The notes: generated by a model not told the origin, from the letters alone. A DNA stretch of 64,000 nucleotides from Actinobacteria bacterium OK074 (GCA_001298575.1 LJCV01000099.1:1-64000); one strand, 5' to 3'. Counted from the first letter of the stretch, positions 8,613-17,592 are shown. A program made the numbers and translations.

Positions 8613-9206
8613 CAGCAGCAGGCGTTCGCGCCTGGTTCCCGCCAGGGCCTCGGGGGTCAGTACGGGGCGCGGCACGACGATGCCGCAGTCCGTGCAGACC
8701 GGGCCCGAGGACGGCTCGTGGGCCAGGTCGTACTTCCACAGGAGGCGCTCCCCGGCGCACACCGGGCACACCGCGCCCGGCTCGCGCTCCAGCGCGGCGA
8801 TCAGCCGGCGCAGCACCTCGGCGAGTTGTTCATGGGGGTGGACCCGCGGGTCGTCGCACCACGCGACGCCGAATCCGCCCCAGGTCAGCCGGTGCCAGTC
8901 GTCCACACTGCCCGGCCGGCGCAGTCCGTCGTGCTTCTCCTTCTTGCGGCGCTGTGCGAACCCGACCTCGTAGGCGAGCCACACGGACCGGGCCTCCTCC
9001 AGCTCGTCCAGTGCGGCCACGAGCCGCGCCGGGTCGGGGGAGCGGTCCTCCGGGCCGAAGCCGGCCCGGGCGCACAGATGGTCCCATGTCGCCCTGTGTC
9101 CGTAAGGGGCGAACCTCTCAAGGCACTTGCGCAAGGAATAGCGTCGTAGTGCCAGATCGCAGCGCTGATCGCGCACCTGTCTCGCCAGACTCCGGAAACC
9201 GGCCAT
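8601..9206 (-). CDS. Conserved zinc-ribbon protein of unknown function
   Basis: 201 residues. The N-terminal two thirds is helical and charged. The C-terminal part carries two CxxC pairs, CPVC and CTDC, about 30 residues apart, which fits a treble-clef or zinc-ribbon site. It has a strong ribosome binding site (GGAGGTGC) before the ATG at 9206. I recognise the type as a Streptomyces-wide hypothetical but know no function. The 3' end lies inside an 18-bp tandem duplication. Confidence 0.75.
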   Translation of the reverse strand: MAGFRSLARQVRDQRCDLALRRYSLRKCLERFAPYGHRATWDHLCARAGFGPEDRSPDPARLVAALDELEEARSVWLAYEVGFAQRRKKEKHDGLRRPGSVDDWHRLTWGGFGVAWCDDPRVHPHEQLAEVLRRLIAALEREPGAVCPVCAGERLLWKYDLAHEPSSGPVCTDCGIVVPRPVLTPEALAGTRRERLLLASA

Positions 9207-9563
9207 CGCCCTGCACCTCCGTCACACCTGCACCTGTACTTAGGCCACTTCGGCGTCGTCGTTCGGGACGTCGCCGAATAGACGTATCGACAAGCGATTC
9301 GGCTCCATCCGATTTCCGATGACCTCCATAAGCCATCCGTCGAACGCCTCGCGGACCACCTCTCGACCCTCCCCTCTGTGCTACCTGCCGACTCTGTGAG
9401 CCGCCTGTACGGGATCGCGGAGCCGGACAGGAACTGCCCGAACTCGACCCGTGCCACGGGCACTTGCTCGTCCATCGACGCCAAAACTTGACGCATGTTC
9501 ATCTTCAATACCGGGGATACCGGCGGTAACGTCCCGCCCCACCACCATCCCGATGGAGCCCCC
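9207..9563. other. Intergenic region between divergent genes, no gene seen
   Basis: 357 bases between the zinc-ribbon gene and the secreted acylase gene. No frame here has the composition of a Streptomyces gene. The only pattern I see is a direct repeat ATACCGG at 9508-9514 and 9517-9523 close to the acylase start. Promoters for both genes must lie here, but I could not identify them. Confidence 0.5.
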
Positions 9564-12347
9564 ATGTCACGGCGCTTCCCACGCACCACCCTCGACAGAC
9601 TGAGAACTCCCGGCAGATTTCCGAAGTTCCTCAAAGCGGCGTCGATATGCGTTCTCGTCGCCGGACTGCTGACCCCCCTCACCCAGGCGGCCGCCGCCGA
9701 CACCCTCGCCGCCAACGACTACTGCGGCGGCCAGTGTTCCGACATCCTCCCGCCCGGGGAGAACGGCAACGCCACCCTCGCCCAGGTCCTCCTCAACCAG
9801 GCGTTCGGCGTGCAGCCCGACCACGCCGAGGACCAGCTGGGCCCCTACGCCAACCTGGCCACCGGCTACTCCACCCTCACCAACGCCACCATCAACAACT
9901 TCTTCAACGACTCCTCGTTCGGCGTCGCCTCCGACCAGGTCGCCTCCACCGAGAGCCCGGCCGGCCGCACCGACGTCACGATCGTCCGCGACAAGAAGAC
10001 CGGCGTCCCGCACATCACCGGAACCACCCGCTACGGCACCGAGTTCGGCGCCGGGTACGCCGCCGCCGAGGACCGGCTGTGGCTGATGGACGTCTTCCGG
10101 CACGTCGGCCGCGGCGAGCTGACCTCCTTCGCGGGCGGCGCCGCCGACAACCAGGGCCTGGAGCAGCAGTTCTACCGCGACGCCCCGTACACCGAGGCCG
10201 AACTCCAGTCGCAGATCGACAACGTCGTCGCCGACAACGGCACCCGCGGCCAGACGGCCCTCGCCGACGCCAACGCCTACCTCGCGGGCATCAACTCCTA
10301 CATCGACGCCTCCGACAGCGGTCGCTACTTCCCCGGCGAGTACGTCCTCACCGGCCACAAGGACTCCGTCACCAACGCCGGCACCATCGACCACTTCAAG
10401 CTCACCGACCTGGTCGCGCTGGCCTCCGTCATCGGCGCGCTCTTCGGCTCCGGGGGCGGCGGCGAGGTCAACAACGCCATCTCGCTGATGGCCGCCCAGG
10501 AGCAGTACGGCGTCACCGAGGGCACCAAGGTCTGGGAGTCCTTCCGCGAACGCAACGACCCCGAGGCCGTCCTCACCGTCCACGACGGCGAGAGCTTCCC
10601 GTACGCCACCGCGCCCGCCAACCCGCAGGGCGAGGCGCTGCCCGACGCCGGTTCGGTGACCGAGGAACCCCTCGTCTACGACCGCACGGGCAGCGCGGCC
10701 ACCACCGCCGCCACGACCGCCTCCAGCACGGCGACCGCCACCGCCCTCAGCTCGGCCCGGCGCGGCATGTCCAACGCCCTCGTCGTCAGCGGCAAGTACA
10801 CCGCCAGCGGGCACCCCATCGCCGTCTTCGGGCCGCAGACCGGCTACTTCGCGCCCCAGCTGCTCATGCTCCAGGAGATCCAGGGCCCGGGCATCAGCGC
10901 CCGCGGCGCCTCCTTCGCGGGACTGAGCATGTACGTCGAACTCGGCCGCGGCCAGGACTACTCGTGGAGCGCCACGACCTCCGGCCAGGACATCATCGAC
11001 AGCTACGCCGTCGAGCTGTGCCAGGACGACTACCACTACCTGTACCACGGCACCTGCACCGCCATGGAGGAGGTCGAACAGACCAACTCCTGGGTGCCCA
11101 CCACCGCCGACGGCACCGCGGCGGGCGGTTACACGATGAGAGTCTGGAAAACGAAGTACGGCCCGGTCGAGTACAGAGCGACGGTCGGCGGCAAGAAGGT
11201 CGCCTACACCTCGCTGCGCTCCTCGTACATGCACGAGGTCGACTCGATCATCGGCTTCCAGATGCTGAACGACCCGGACGCCATCAAGAGCCCGACCGAC
11301 TTCCAGACCGCCACGCAGCACATCAACTACACGTTCAACTGGTTCTACGTCGACTCCACGCACACCGCGTACTACAACAGCGGCGACAACCCGGTCCGCG
11401 CCACCGGGGTCGACGCCGAGTTCCCGGTGTGGGCGCAGGCCGCGTACGAGTGGCAGGGCTGGGATCCGACGACGAACACGGCGACCTACACGCCGGCCTC
11501 CCAGCACCCCAACTCCATCGACCAGGACTACTACGTCTCCTGGAACAACAAACAGGCCCTCGACTACACGGCCTCGTCCTGGGGCGACGGCTCCGTGCAC
11601 CGCGGCAACCTGCTCGACGACCGGGTGAAGAAACTCGTCGCCGCGGGCGGGGTGACCAGAGCCTCCCTGGTGAAGGCGATGGCCGACGCGGCCCTTGAGG
11701 ACCTGCGCGCCGAGGACGTGCTGCCGGACCTGCTCAAGGTCGTCAACAGCTCGACGGTCACGGACACCACGGCCGCCGCCGCGGTCACCAAACTCCAGAC
11801 CTGGCTGACGGCGGGCGGCAAACGCACGGTGACGGCGGCCGGTTCGAAGACCTACGCCAACGCCGACGCGATCCGCATCCTGGACGCCTGGTGGCCGCTG
11901 TTGGTCCAGGCGGAGTTCCAGCCGGGGCTGGGCAGCGACCTGTACACCGCGTTCACCAGCAACCTGGCCATCGACGAGTCCCCGTCGGCCGGGCACGGCC
12001 CGACCGGCGCCCACGCGGGCAGCTCCTTCCAGTACGGCTGGTGGAGTTATGTCGACAAGGACATGCGGTCCGTGCTGGGCGAGACGGTGAAGGGCCCGCT
12101 GGCGCAGCAGTACTGCGGCGGCGGCAGCCTCAGCGCCTGCCGGGACATCCTCATCAGCACGCTGAAGACGGCGGCGGGGATGACGGCGGCGCAGGTCTAC
12201 CCGGGCGACACGTACTGCTCGGCGGGCGACCAGTGGTGCGCGGACTCGATCGTGCAGCACGCGCTCGGCGGCATCAAGCACGGCGCCATCAGCTGGCAGA
12301 ACCGGCCGACGTTCCAGCAGGTGGTGGAGTACACGTCGCATCGGTGA
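9564..12347 (+). CDS. Secreted penicillin-acylase family Ntn hydrolase
   Basis: Precursor of a two-chain amidohydrolase (peptidase family S45) that cleaves acyl side chains from amides, for example penicillins, acyl-homoserine lactones or lipopeptides. About 927 residues from the ATG at 9564; the frame is open to 9495. A basic segment and hydrophobic stretch (ASICVLVAGLLTPLTQAAAA) form a signal peptide. The alpha chain is followed by an Ala/Thr-rich linker and then GMSNALVVSGK, where Ser at about residue 403 becomes the N-terminal nucleophile after self-cleavage. Aculeacin-acylase-like members are common in actinomycetes. A strong hairpin follows the gene. The substrate is unknown. Confidence 0.93.
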   Translation: MSRRFPRTTLDRLRTPGRFPKFLKAASICVLVAGLLTPLTQAAAADTLAANDYCGGQCSDILPPGENGNATLAQVLLNQAFGVQPDHAEDQLGPYANLATGYSTLTNATINNFFNDSSFGVASDQVASTESPAGRTDVTIVRDKKTGVPHITGTTRYGTEFGAGYAAAEDRLWLMDVFRHVGRGELTSFAGGAADNQGLEQQFYRDAPYTEAELQSQIDNVVADNGTRGQTALADANAYLAGINSYIDASDSGRYFPGEYVLTGHKDSVTNAGTIDHFKLTDLVALASVIGALFGSGGGGEVNNAISLMAAQEQYGVTEGTKVWESFRERNDPEAVLTVHDGESFPYATAPANPQGEALPDAGSVTEEPLVYDRTGSAATTAATTASSTATATALSSARRGMSNALVVSGKYTASGHPIAVFGPQTGYFAPQLLMLQEIQGPGISARGASFAGLSMYVELGRGQDYSWSATTSGQDIIDSYAVELCQDDYHYLYHGTCTAMEEVEQTNSWVPTTADGTAAGGYTMRVWKTKYGPVEYRATVGGKKVAYTSLRSSYMHEVDSIIGFQMLNDPDAIKSPTDFQTATQHINYTFNWFYVDSTHTAYYNSGDNPVRATGVDAEFPVWAQAAYEWQGWDPTTNTATYTPASQHPNSIDQDYYVSWNNKQALDYTASSWGDGSVHRGNLLDDRVKKLVAAGGVTRASLVKAMADAALEDLRAEDVLPDLLKVVNSSTVTDTTAAAAVTKLQTWLTAGGKRTVTAAGSKTYANADAIRILDAWWPLLVQAEFQPGLGSDLYTAFTSNLAIDESPSAGHGPTGAHAGSSFQYGWWSYVDKDMRSVLGETVKGPLAQQYCGGGSLSACRDILISTLKTAAGMTAAQVYPGDTYCSAGDQWCADSIVQHALGGIKHGAISWQNRPTFQQVVEYTSHR

Positions 12348-12374
12348 GCCGGTCGTAGCGCGCTGAGCGCAGGT

Positions 12375-12428
12375 CAACGCTTGTTGGCCAACGGGTGTGT
12401 GCCTACGCCTGTTGGCCAACGAGCGTTG
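12375..12428. terminator. Hairpin after the acylase gene
   Basis: 18-bp stem (12375-12392 with 12411-12428) with one G-U pair and an 18-base loop. Each arm also contains the perfect 10-bp palindrome GTTGGCCAAC. There is no U-run, as is usual in Streptomyces. Position 28 bases after the stop favours a terminator. Confidence 0.75.
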
Positions 12429-12481
12429 CTGTTCCCCTCCGGTCCTCCCCGCGCCTTCCTCCCCACTCCCTTCCCCGTGGC

Positions 12482-12499
12482 ATACCGACCGGTTAGTCT
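12482..12499. promoter_or_regulatory. Candidate TetR operator, ACCGACCGGT-centred
   Basis: ATACCGACC-GGTTAGTCT, an imperfect 18-bp palindrome 45 bases upstream of the SDR gene. A better copy lies at 16558-16575 upstream of the APH-like gene. The TetR gene at 13.46 kb sits between them and is the likely reader. Confidence 0.55.
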
Positions 12500-12543
12500 G
12501 ACGCGGAGTGTCACGTCAGGTCGCGTCGCGTCGAAGGAGACCG

Positions 12544-13308
12544 ATGGTGGGAACCGTGCAGGATGCCGGAGTGGTCGTCACCGGGGCCGGCGGCGGTATC
12601 GGGGCGGCGCTGGCCCGGCGGTTCGCCGCCGAGGGCGCCCGGGTCGTCGTCAACGACATCGACGCCGGCAAGGCGAAGGCCGTCGCCGACGAGATCGGCG
12701 GCACCGCGGTCCCCGGCGACGCCTCCACGATCGTGCCCGAGGCCCGCGAGGCGCTCGGCGGCACCGTCGACATCTACTGCGCCAACGCGGGCCTGGGCTC
12801 CGGCGGCTCCCAGGCGGCCCCCGAGGCCGTCTGGGCCGACGCCTGGGACGTGAACGTCATGGCGCACGTCCGGGCGGCCCACGAGCTGCTCCCGGCCTGG
12901 CTGGAGCGCGGCTCGGGCCGTTTCGTGTCCACCGTCTCCGCCGCCGGGCTGCTCAGCATGCTCGGCGCGGCCCCGTACAGCGTCACCAAGCACGCCGCCC
13001 TCGCCTTCGCCGAGTGGCTCTCGCTGACCTACCGCCACCGCGGTCTCAAGGTCCACGCGATCTGCCCGGAGGGCGTCCGCACCGACATGCTGGCCGCGTC
13101 CGGGAGCGTCGGCGAACTGGTGCTCGCGCCGACCGCGATAGCCCCCGAGGACGTCGTCGACGCGCTGTTCCTGGGCATGGCGCAGGACCGCTTCCTGGTC
13201 CTGCCGCACCCCGACACCGCCGAGTACTACCGGCTCCGGGCCACCCACCCGGACAACTGGCTGAACAGCATGAACCACCTCCAGCAGAAGTGGGAGGCCC
13301 AGCGCTGA
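12544..13308 (+). CDS. Short-chain dehydrogenase/reductase
   Basis: NAD(P)-dependent oxidoreductase of the classical SDR family, 254 residues. The cofactor motif TGAGGGIGAALARRF is near the N-terminus, then CANAG (the NAG position) and the active-site YSVTK preceded by a Ser-containing STVSAAG. AAGGAGA precedes the ATG at 12544 by only about four bases, so the GTG at 12547 may be the real start. It heads a block with a TetR gene and convergent acyl-CoA dehydrogenase/kinase genes that share a palindrome. This suggests a fatty-acid or steroid-like catabolic role. Confidence 0.9.
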   Translation: MVGTVQDAGVVVTGAGGGIGAALARRFAAEGARVVVNDIDAGKAKAVADEIGGTAVPGDASTIVPEAREALGGTVDIYCANAGLGSGGSQAAPEAVWADAWDVNVMAHVRAAHELLPAWLERGSGRFVSTVSAAGLLSMLGAAPYSVTKHAALAFAEWLSLTYRHRGLKVHAICPEGVRTDMLAASGSVGELVLAPTAIAPEDVVDALFLGMAQDRFLVLPHPDTAEYYRLRATHPDNWLNSMNHLQQKWEAQR

Positions 13309-13388
13309 CCACGGCGCCCGCGGGTGGAAAGATTCCCCGGAGGGAACCGCTCCCGCCCGGGGGCAGTCCGTACAAGTCAGCCGGTGCA

Positions 13389-13436
13389 CACGGCTGAACA
13401 CGCACGCGGCTGAACGCGCGTACGGCTGAACGCACG
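13389..13436. repeat. Three 16-bp tandem repeats before a TetR gene
   Basis: Units at 13389-13404, 13405-13420 and 13421-13436 share the core CGGCTGAAC followed by RCGCR. They end 23 bases before the proposed TetR start at 13459, within the likely promoter or leader. Confidence 0.8.
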
Positions 13437-13458
13437 TTTCGAAAGGCAGGTGGCGGCA

Positions 13459-14052
13459 GTGCCCAGAACGACGGACGGTGACGGTACTCCCGTACCCCAG
13501 CGGCTCCTGGCCGCCGCCACCCGGCTCTTCGCCGAGCAGGGCTACGACCGCACCTCGGTGCAGGAGATCGTCGAGGCGGCGGGCGTCACCAAGGGCGCGC
13601 TCTACCACTACTTCGGTTCCAAGGACGACCTGCTGCACGAGGTGTACGCGCGCGTGCTGCGCGTCCAGCAGGAGCGGCTGGACGCGTACGTGGACTCCGA
13701 CGCGCCCGTCGAGGAGCGGTTGCGCGGGGCCGCGGCCGACGTCGTCGTCACCACCATCGCCAACCTCGACGACGCGATGATCTTCTTCCGCTCCATGCAC
13801 CACCTCGGTGAGGAGAAGGACAAGCAGGTGCGCGCCGAGCGCCGCCGCTACCACGAACGCTTCCGTGAGCTGGTCGAGGAGGGCCAGAAGGCGGGCGTCT
13901 TCTCCACGGCCACCCCCGCGGACCTGGTCGTCGACTACCACTTCGGCTCGGTGCACCACCTGTCGACCTGGTACCGCCCCGGCGGCCCCCTCACCCCCCA
14001 GGAGGTCGCCGACCACCTCGCCGACCTGCTGCTGCGGGCGCTGCGGCCGTAG
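13459..14052 (+). CDS. TetR-family transcriptional regulator
   Basis: 197-residue repressor with HTH IVEAAGVTKGALYHYFGSKDDLLHEVY and a C-terminal domain containing FFRSMHHLGEEKDKQVRAERRRYHERF, typical of regulators of acyl-CoA metabolism in actinobacteria (KstR2/FadR-like C-domains). I choose the GTG at 13459, eight bases after AAAGGCAGG; a GTG at 13450 is alternative. It is flanked by an SDR and, convergently, an acyl-CoA dehydrogenase plus APH-like kinase. Both transcription units have an ACCGACCGGT palindrome upstream, so I infer that it controls them. Confidence 0.9.
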   Translation: MPRTTDGDGTPVPQRLLAAATRLFAEQGYDRTSVQEIVEAAGVTKGALYHYFGSKDDLLHEVYARVLRVQQERLDAYVDSDAPVEERLRGAAADVVVTTIANLDDAMIFFRSMHHLGEEKDKQVRAERRRYHERFRELVEEGQKAGVFSTATPADLVVDYHFGSVHHLSTWYRPGGPLTPQEVADHLADLLLRALRP

Positions 14053-14062
14053 GGGTTTCTGC

Positions 14063-14110
14063 GGCATGGGTAAGGGGCGGGCGCCATTGCGCCCGCCCCT
14101 TACCCATGCC
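14063..14110. terminator. Bidirectional terminator, 22-bp perfect stem
   Basis: Arms 14063-14084 and 14089-14110 pair perfectly around the loop CATT. It sits exactly between the convergent TetR and acyl-CoA dehydrogenase genes and should stop transcription from both sides. Confidence 0.92.
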
Positions 14111-14123
14111 TGCCTACTGATCG

Positions 14124-15338
14124 CTATTGGTGCTTCTTCAGCTCCCGGCGCGCCAGCGACCGCTGGTGCACCTCGTCGGGGCCGTCGGCGATCATCAACG
14201 TGCGGGCGCCCGCGTACAGTTCGGCCAGCGGGAAGTCCTGGCTCAGGCCGCCCGCGCCGTGCAGCTGGATGGCCCGGTCGATGATGTCGACGACCGTGCG
14301 GGGCGTGGCGATCTTGATGGCCTGGATCTCGGTGTGCGCGCCCCGGTTGCCGACCGTGTCCATCAGCCAGGCGGTCTTCAGCACCAGCAGCCGCAGCTGC
14401 TCGACCGCGACCCGGGCGTCCGCGATCCAGTTGTGGATCACGCCCTGCTGGGCCAGCGGCTTGCCGAACGCCGTGCGGTCCACGGCCCGGCGGCACATCA
14501 GCTCGATCGCCCGCTCCGCCATGCCGATCAGCCGCATGCAGTGGTGGATGCGGCCGGGGCCGAGCCGGGCCTGGGCGATGGCGAAGCCGCCGCCCTCCTC
14601 GCCGATGAGGTGGGACACCGGCACGCGCGCGTGGTCGAAGATCACCTCGGCGTGGCCGCCGTGGTAGTGGTCCTCGTAGCCGAACACCTGCATGGCCCGC
14701 TTGATCGTGACGCCCGGGGTGTCGCGCGGGACCAGCACCATCGACTGACGGCGGCGGACGTCGTCGGCCTCCGGATCCGTCCTGCCCATCACGATGAGGA
14801 TCCGGCAGTCCGGGTTCATCGCCCCGGAGATGTACCACTTGCGGCCCGTGACGACGTAGTCGTCGCCGTCCCGTTCGATGAGGGTCGTGATGTTGGTGGC
14901 GTCCGAGGAGGCCACCTCCGGCTCGGTCATCGCGAAGGCCGAGCGGATCTCGCCGGCCAGCAGCGGCTCCAGCCACTGCTTCTTCTGCGCCTCGTCGCCG
15001 AACTGCGACAGCACCTCCATGTTCCCGGTGTCCGGGGCGGAGCAGTTGGTCACGGTGGGTGCCAACTGCGGGCTGCGGCCGGTGATTTCGGCCAGCGGCG
15101 CGTACTGGAGGTTGGTGAGCCCGGCCCCGTACTCGGCGTCGGGCAGGAAGAGGTTCCACAGGCCCTGCCGCCGCGCCTCGGCCTTCAGTTCCTCGACGAC
15201 GGCGGGGGTGTCCCACGGCGAGGCCAGCGCGGCGCGCTGCTCGTGGGCGGTGGTCTCGGCCGGGTAGACGTACTCGTCCATGAAGGCGAGGAGCCGGGCG
15301 CGCAGTTCCTCGGTGCGCGCGTCGAATGCGAAGTCCAT
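14124..15338 (-). CDS. Acyl-CoA dehydrogenase, ACAD10/11-like
   Basis: 404-residue flavoenzyme. Signatures are SAFAMTEPEVASSDATN, the flavin-contacting RTAFGKPLAQQ and QLHGAGGLSQDFPLA, and the C-terminal IADGPDEVHQRSLARREL, whose DGPDEVH form is characteristic of the ACAD10/ACAD11 subgroup. In animals that subgroup is fused to an APH-like kinase domain and degrades 4-hydroxy acids. Here the kinase-like protein is a separate gene six bases upstream. I infer the same two-step chemistry: phosphorylation of a hydroxyacyl-CoA, then elimination by the dehydrogenase. Confidence 0.92.
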   Translation of the reverse strand: MDFAFDARTEELRARLLAFMDEYVYPAETTAHEQRAALASPWDTPAVVEELKAEARRQGLWNLFLPDAEYGAGLTNLQYAPLAEITGRSPQLAPTVTNCSAPDTGNMEVLSQFGDEAQKKQWLEPLLAGEIRSAFAMTEPEVASSDATNITTLIERDGDDYVVTGRKWYISGAMNPDCRILIVMGRTDPEADDVRRRQSMVLVPRDTPGVTIKRAMQVFGYEDHYHGGHAEVIFDHARVPVSHLIGEEGGGFAIAQARLGPGRIHHCMRLIGMAERAIELMCRRAVDRTAFGKPLAQQGVIHNWIADARVAVEQLRLLVLKTAWLMDTVGNRGAHTEIQAIKIATPRTVVDIIDRAIQLHGAGGLSQDFPLAELYAGARTLMIADGPDEVHQRSLARRELKKHQ

Positions 15339-15344
15339 GACGGA

Positions 15345-16445
15345 TCAGCCTTCCTGGAAGCCTTCTTGGGTGCCCGCGACGCTCGTGCGGTCCGTGCTGT
15401 CCGTGCTGTCCGCGGAGCCGGGGATGCCGTCGTGGAGCGTCGTCAGGCCGTGGTCGATGAAGACGGGGACGAGTTCGCCGATGCGGTCGAAGCCGCCGCC
15501 GACCGTCTGCCCGAGTGTGTAGCGGTAGTGGATGCCCTCAAGGATCACGGCGAGCTTGAACCAGGCGAACGCCGTGTACCACGCGACGGCCGACACGTCC
15601 CGCCCGGAGCGGGCGGCGTACCGCGCGATCAGCTCGGCCGGTTCCGGGTGCCCGGCGGCCGAGGCGGTCGTGGAGACGGGGGATTCGAGGACGTCCAGCG
15701 GCACGCTGTACATGACCAGCAGCCCGAGGTCGGTGAGCGGGTCGCCGAGCGTGGACATCTCCCAGTCCAGGATGGCCGTGATGCGATCCCCGTCGCCGAG
15801 CAGCACGTTGTCGAGCCGGTAGTCGCCGTGCACGACCGCCGGGGCGGGGGAGTGGGGCAGGCTCCGGCCGAGCGCCGCGTGCAGCTCGTCGATGCCGGGC
15901 AGGTCGCGGTTGCGCGAGGCGTCCAACTGCTTGCCCCAGCGCCGCAGTTGGCGGTCGAGGAAGCCGTCCGGGCGCCCGAAGTCCGCGAGCCCCACCGCGG
16001 CCGGGTCCACCGCGTGCAGCTCGACCAGCGTGTCCACGAGCCCGAGGACGGCCTCCCGGGTGCGCCGCGGGCCGATCGGCTCCAGCTGCTCGGCGGTGCG
16101 GTACGGGATGCCCTCGACGAACTCCATGACGTAGAACGACGCCCCGAGCACCGACTCGTCCTCGCACAGCAGCACCGGGCGCGGCACCGGCACGGCCGTC
16201 GGGTGCAGGGCGCTGATGACGCGGTGCTCGCGCCGCATGTCGTGCGCGGTGGCCAGCACGTGGCCCAGCGGTGGCCGCCGGACGACCCAGCGCGAGGTCC
16301 CGTCCGTGACCGTGTACGTCAGGTTCGACCGCCCGCCCTCGATCAGCCGGGCGGTGAGCGGGCCGGTCACCAGGCCGGGCCGTTCGGCGTCGAGCAGGGC
16401 GCGCAGGCGGTCGGGGTCGAGACCCGGCGGGTGGTCTGGGCTCAT
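15345..16445 (-). CDS. APH-family phosphotransferase
   Basis: 366-residue kinase-like protein of the aminoglycoside phosphotransferase/choline kinase fold. The catalytic loop is VVHGDYRLDNVLL and the metal-binding motif LDWEMSTLGDPL. This matches the N-terminal kinase domain of ACAD10/11 rather than true resistance enzymes. It starts at the ATG at 16445 after CGGAGGAA. The acyl-CoA dehydrogenase gene follows after six bases, so the two are co-translated. A TetR-type palindrome lies at 16558-16575. Confidence 0.9.
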   Translation of the reverse strand: MSPDHPPGLDPDRLRALLDAERPGLVTGPLTARLIEGGRSNLTYTVTDGTSRWVVRRPPLGHVLATAHDMRREHRVISALHPTAVPVPRPVLLCEDESVLGASFYVMEFVEGIPYRTAEQLEPIGPRRTREAVLGLVDTLVELHAVDPAAVGLADFGRPDGFLDRQLRRWGKQLDASRNRDLPGIDELHAALGRSLPHSPAPAVVHGDYRLDNVLLGDGDRITAILDWEMSTLGDPLTDLGLLVMYSVPLDVLESPVSTTASAAGHPEPAELIARYAARSGRDVSAVAWYTAFAWFKLAVILEGIHYRYTLGQTVGGGFDRIGELVPVFIDHGLTTLHDGIPGSADSTDSTDRTSVAGTQEGFQEG

Positions 16446-16462
16446 CGTCGAGTTCCTCCGTC

Positions 16463-16491
16463 GGGCATCGGAAGTCGGGGCATCGGAAGTC
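16463..16491. repeat. 14-bp direct repeat in leader
   Basis: GGGCATCGGAAGTC occurs at 16463-16476 and 16478-16491, with a third partial copy after it. It lies between the palindrome and the ATG of the APH-like gene. Confidence 0.7.
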
Positions 16492-16557
16492 GGGCAGCGG
16501 AAAAGGGGCTGGGTACGAACCGCGTACGTACGTACCCGTGCACGTGCCTGCATCATG

Positions 16558-16575
16558 ATGCCGACCGGTCGGTAT
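16558..16575. promoter_or_regulatory. Candidate TetR operator, ACCGACCGGT-centred
   Basis: ATGCCGACC-GGTCGGTAT, pairing at eight of nine positions. It lies upstream of the APH-acyl-CoA dehydrogenase operon and is related to 12482-12499 in front of the SDR gene. Confidence 0.65.
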
Positions 16576-16671
16576 GTCGTCCAGTAGGGGGCGTGAACGT
16601 GATCGGCGCCACGGTCACACCGTGGCGCCGAATACGGGAAAGTCAAGCGGGGCGGACCGGTCCGTGCGCGC

Positions 16672-17592
16672 TCAGGCGTGGCTGTGGACCATCTGCCCGC
16701 CGTTCACCGCCGCCATGTCGAAGAACGCGGGCAGCGGGTCCAGGGGCGCGCCCTCGGGCAGCCCGTCCAGTTCGGCGTACGCGCGGTGCAGGTTGGCCAC
16801 CAGGCGCTCACTCTCGCGCCATGCGGCGAACTCCCCGAGGTCGGTGGCCCGGGCCGCCTCCAGGGGCGTACGACCGGCCGCGTGGTTCTTCTCGGCCACG
16901 TCCGCGACGAAGCGCAGATACCGTTCCGTACGGTCGAACTCCGACGGGTCGGTCACCTGGCCGTGCCCCGGTACGACCGTCTCGGCGTCCAGCCCGCGCA
17001 GCACGTCCAGGGCGCGCAGCGAGCCGGTGAGCGAGCCCATCAGGAAGAACGGGGTGCCGCCCTCGAAGACCAGGTCCCCGGCGAACACCACCCGCCGCTG
17101 CGGCAGCCACACGATCGAGTCCCCGGTGGTGTGCGCGACCCCCGGGTGGATCAGCTCCACCTCCAGAGCGCCGACGTGGATCGTGGTCCGGTCGGTGTAC
17201 GTCAGGTCCGCGCCGTGGAGAGGGACGTCGCCGTAGTCGATGTCCGGCCACACCAGCGAGAGGTTGTGCCCGGCGGCCAGGGCCTCGCGGCGGCAGTCGA
17301 CGTGCGAGACGACCGTCGCGGTGGCCGCGAACAGGCCGTTGCCGTAGGTGTGGTCGCCGTGGTGGTGGGTGTTGACGACGTAACGCGGCGTGGGGGCCCC
17401 GGCGTCGGTGATCGCGGCGCTCAACGCGCGCGTGCGGCGCTCGGTGGTCGTGGTGTCCACCAGGAGCGTGGTCTCGCCGTCGCTGACGAACCCGGCGTTG
17501 TTCACGCACCAGCCGCCGTCGGGCTGCACGTACGCGTGCACGTCGTCGGCGGGCTGCACCGTGTACGGCGTGTACGGCTCGGCTGTGGTCAT
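16672..17592 (-). CDS. MBL-fold metallo-hydrolase
   Basis: 306-residue metallo-beta-lactamase-fold protein. The metal-binding signature is NTHHHGDHTYGNG, followed by a His in PGVAHTTGDS, an Asp in VVFAGDLVFEGG and a His in VVPGHGQVT. It resembles the glyoxalase II/SoxH-type quinoprotein relatives rather than true beta-lactamases, and the substrate is unknown. It starts at the ATG at 17592. It is transcribed towards the APH-like operon but is separated by the palindrome-bearing region, so it is likely its own unit. Confidence 0.9.
   Translation of the reverse strand: MTTAEPYTPYTVQPADDVHAYVQPDGGWCVNNAGFVSDGETTLLVDTTTTERRTRALSAAITDAGAPTPRYVVNTHHHGDHTYGNGLFAATATVVSHVDCRREALAAGHNLSLVWPDIDYGDVPLHGADLTYTDRTTIHVGALEVELIHPGVAHTTGDSIVWLPQRRVVFAGDLVFEGGTPFFLMGSLTGSLRALDVLRGLDAETVVPGHGQVTDPSEFDRTERYLRFVADVAEKNHAAGRTPLEAARATDLGEFAAWRESERLVANLHRAYAELDGLPEGAPLDPLPAFFDMAAVNGGQMVHSHA

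Noticed and set aside
15345..16445. Aminoglycoside resistance kinase
   Set aside because: The fold is APH-like, but the sequence and its partner acyl-CoA dehydrogenase match the ACAD10/11 kinase type, not resistance enzymes.
16672..17592. Beta-lactamase
   Set aside because: The MBL fold is shared by many hydrolases. No sequence feature points to beta-lactam cleavage.
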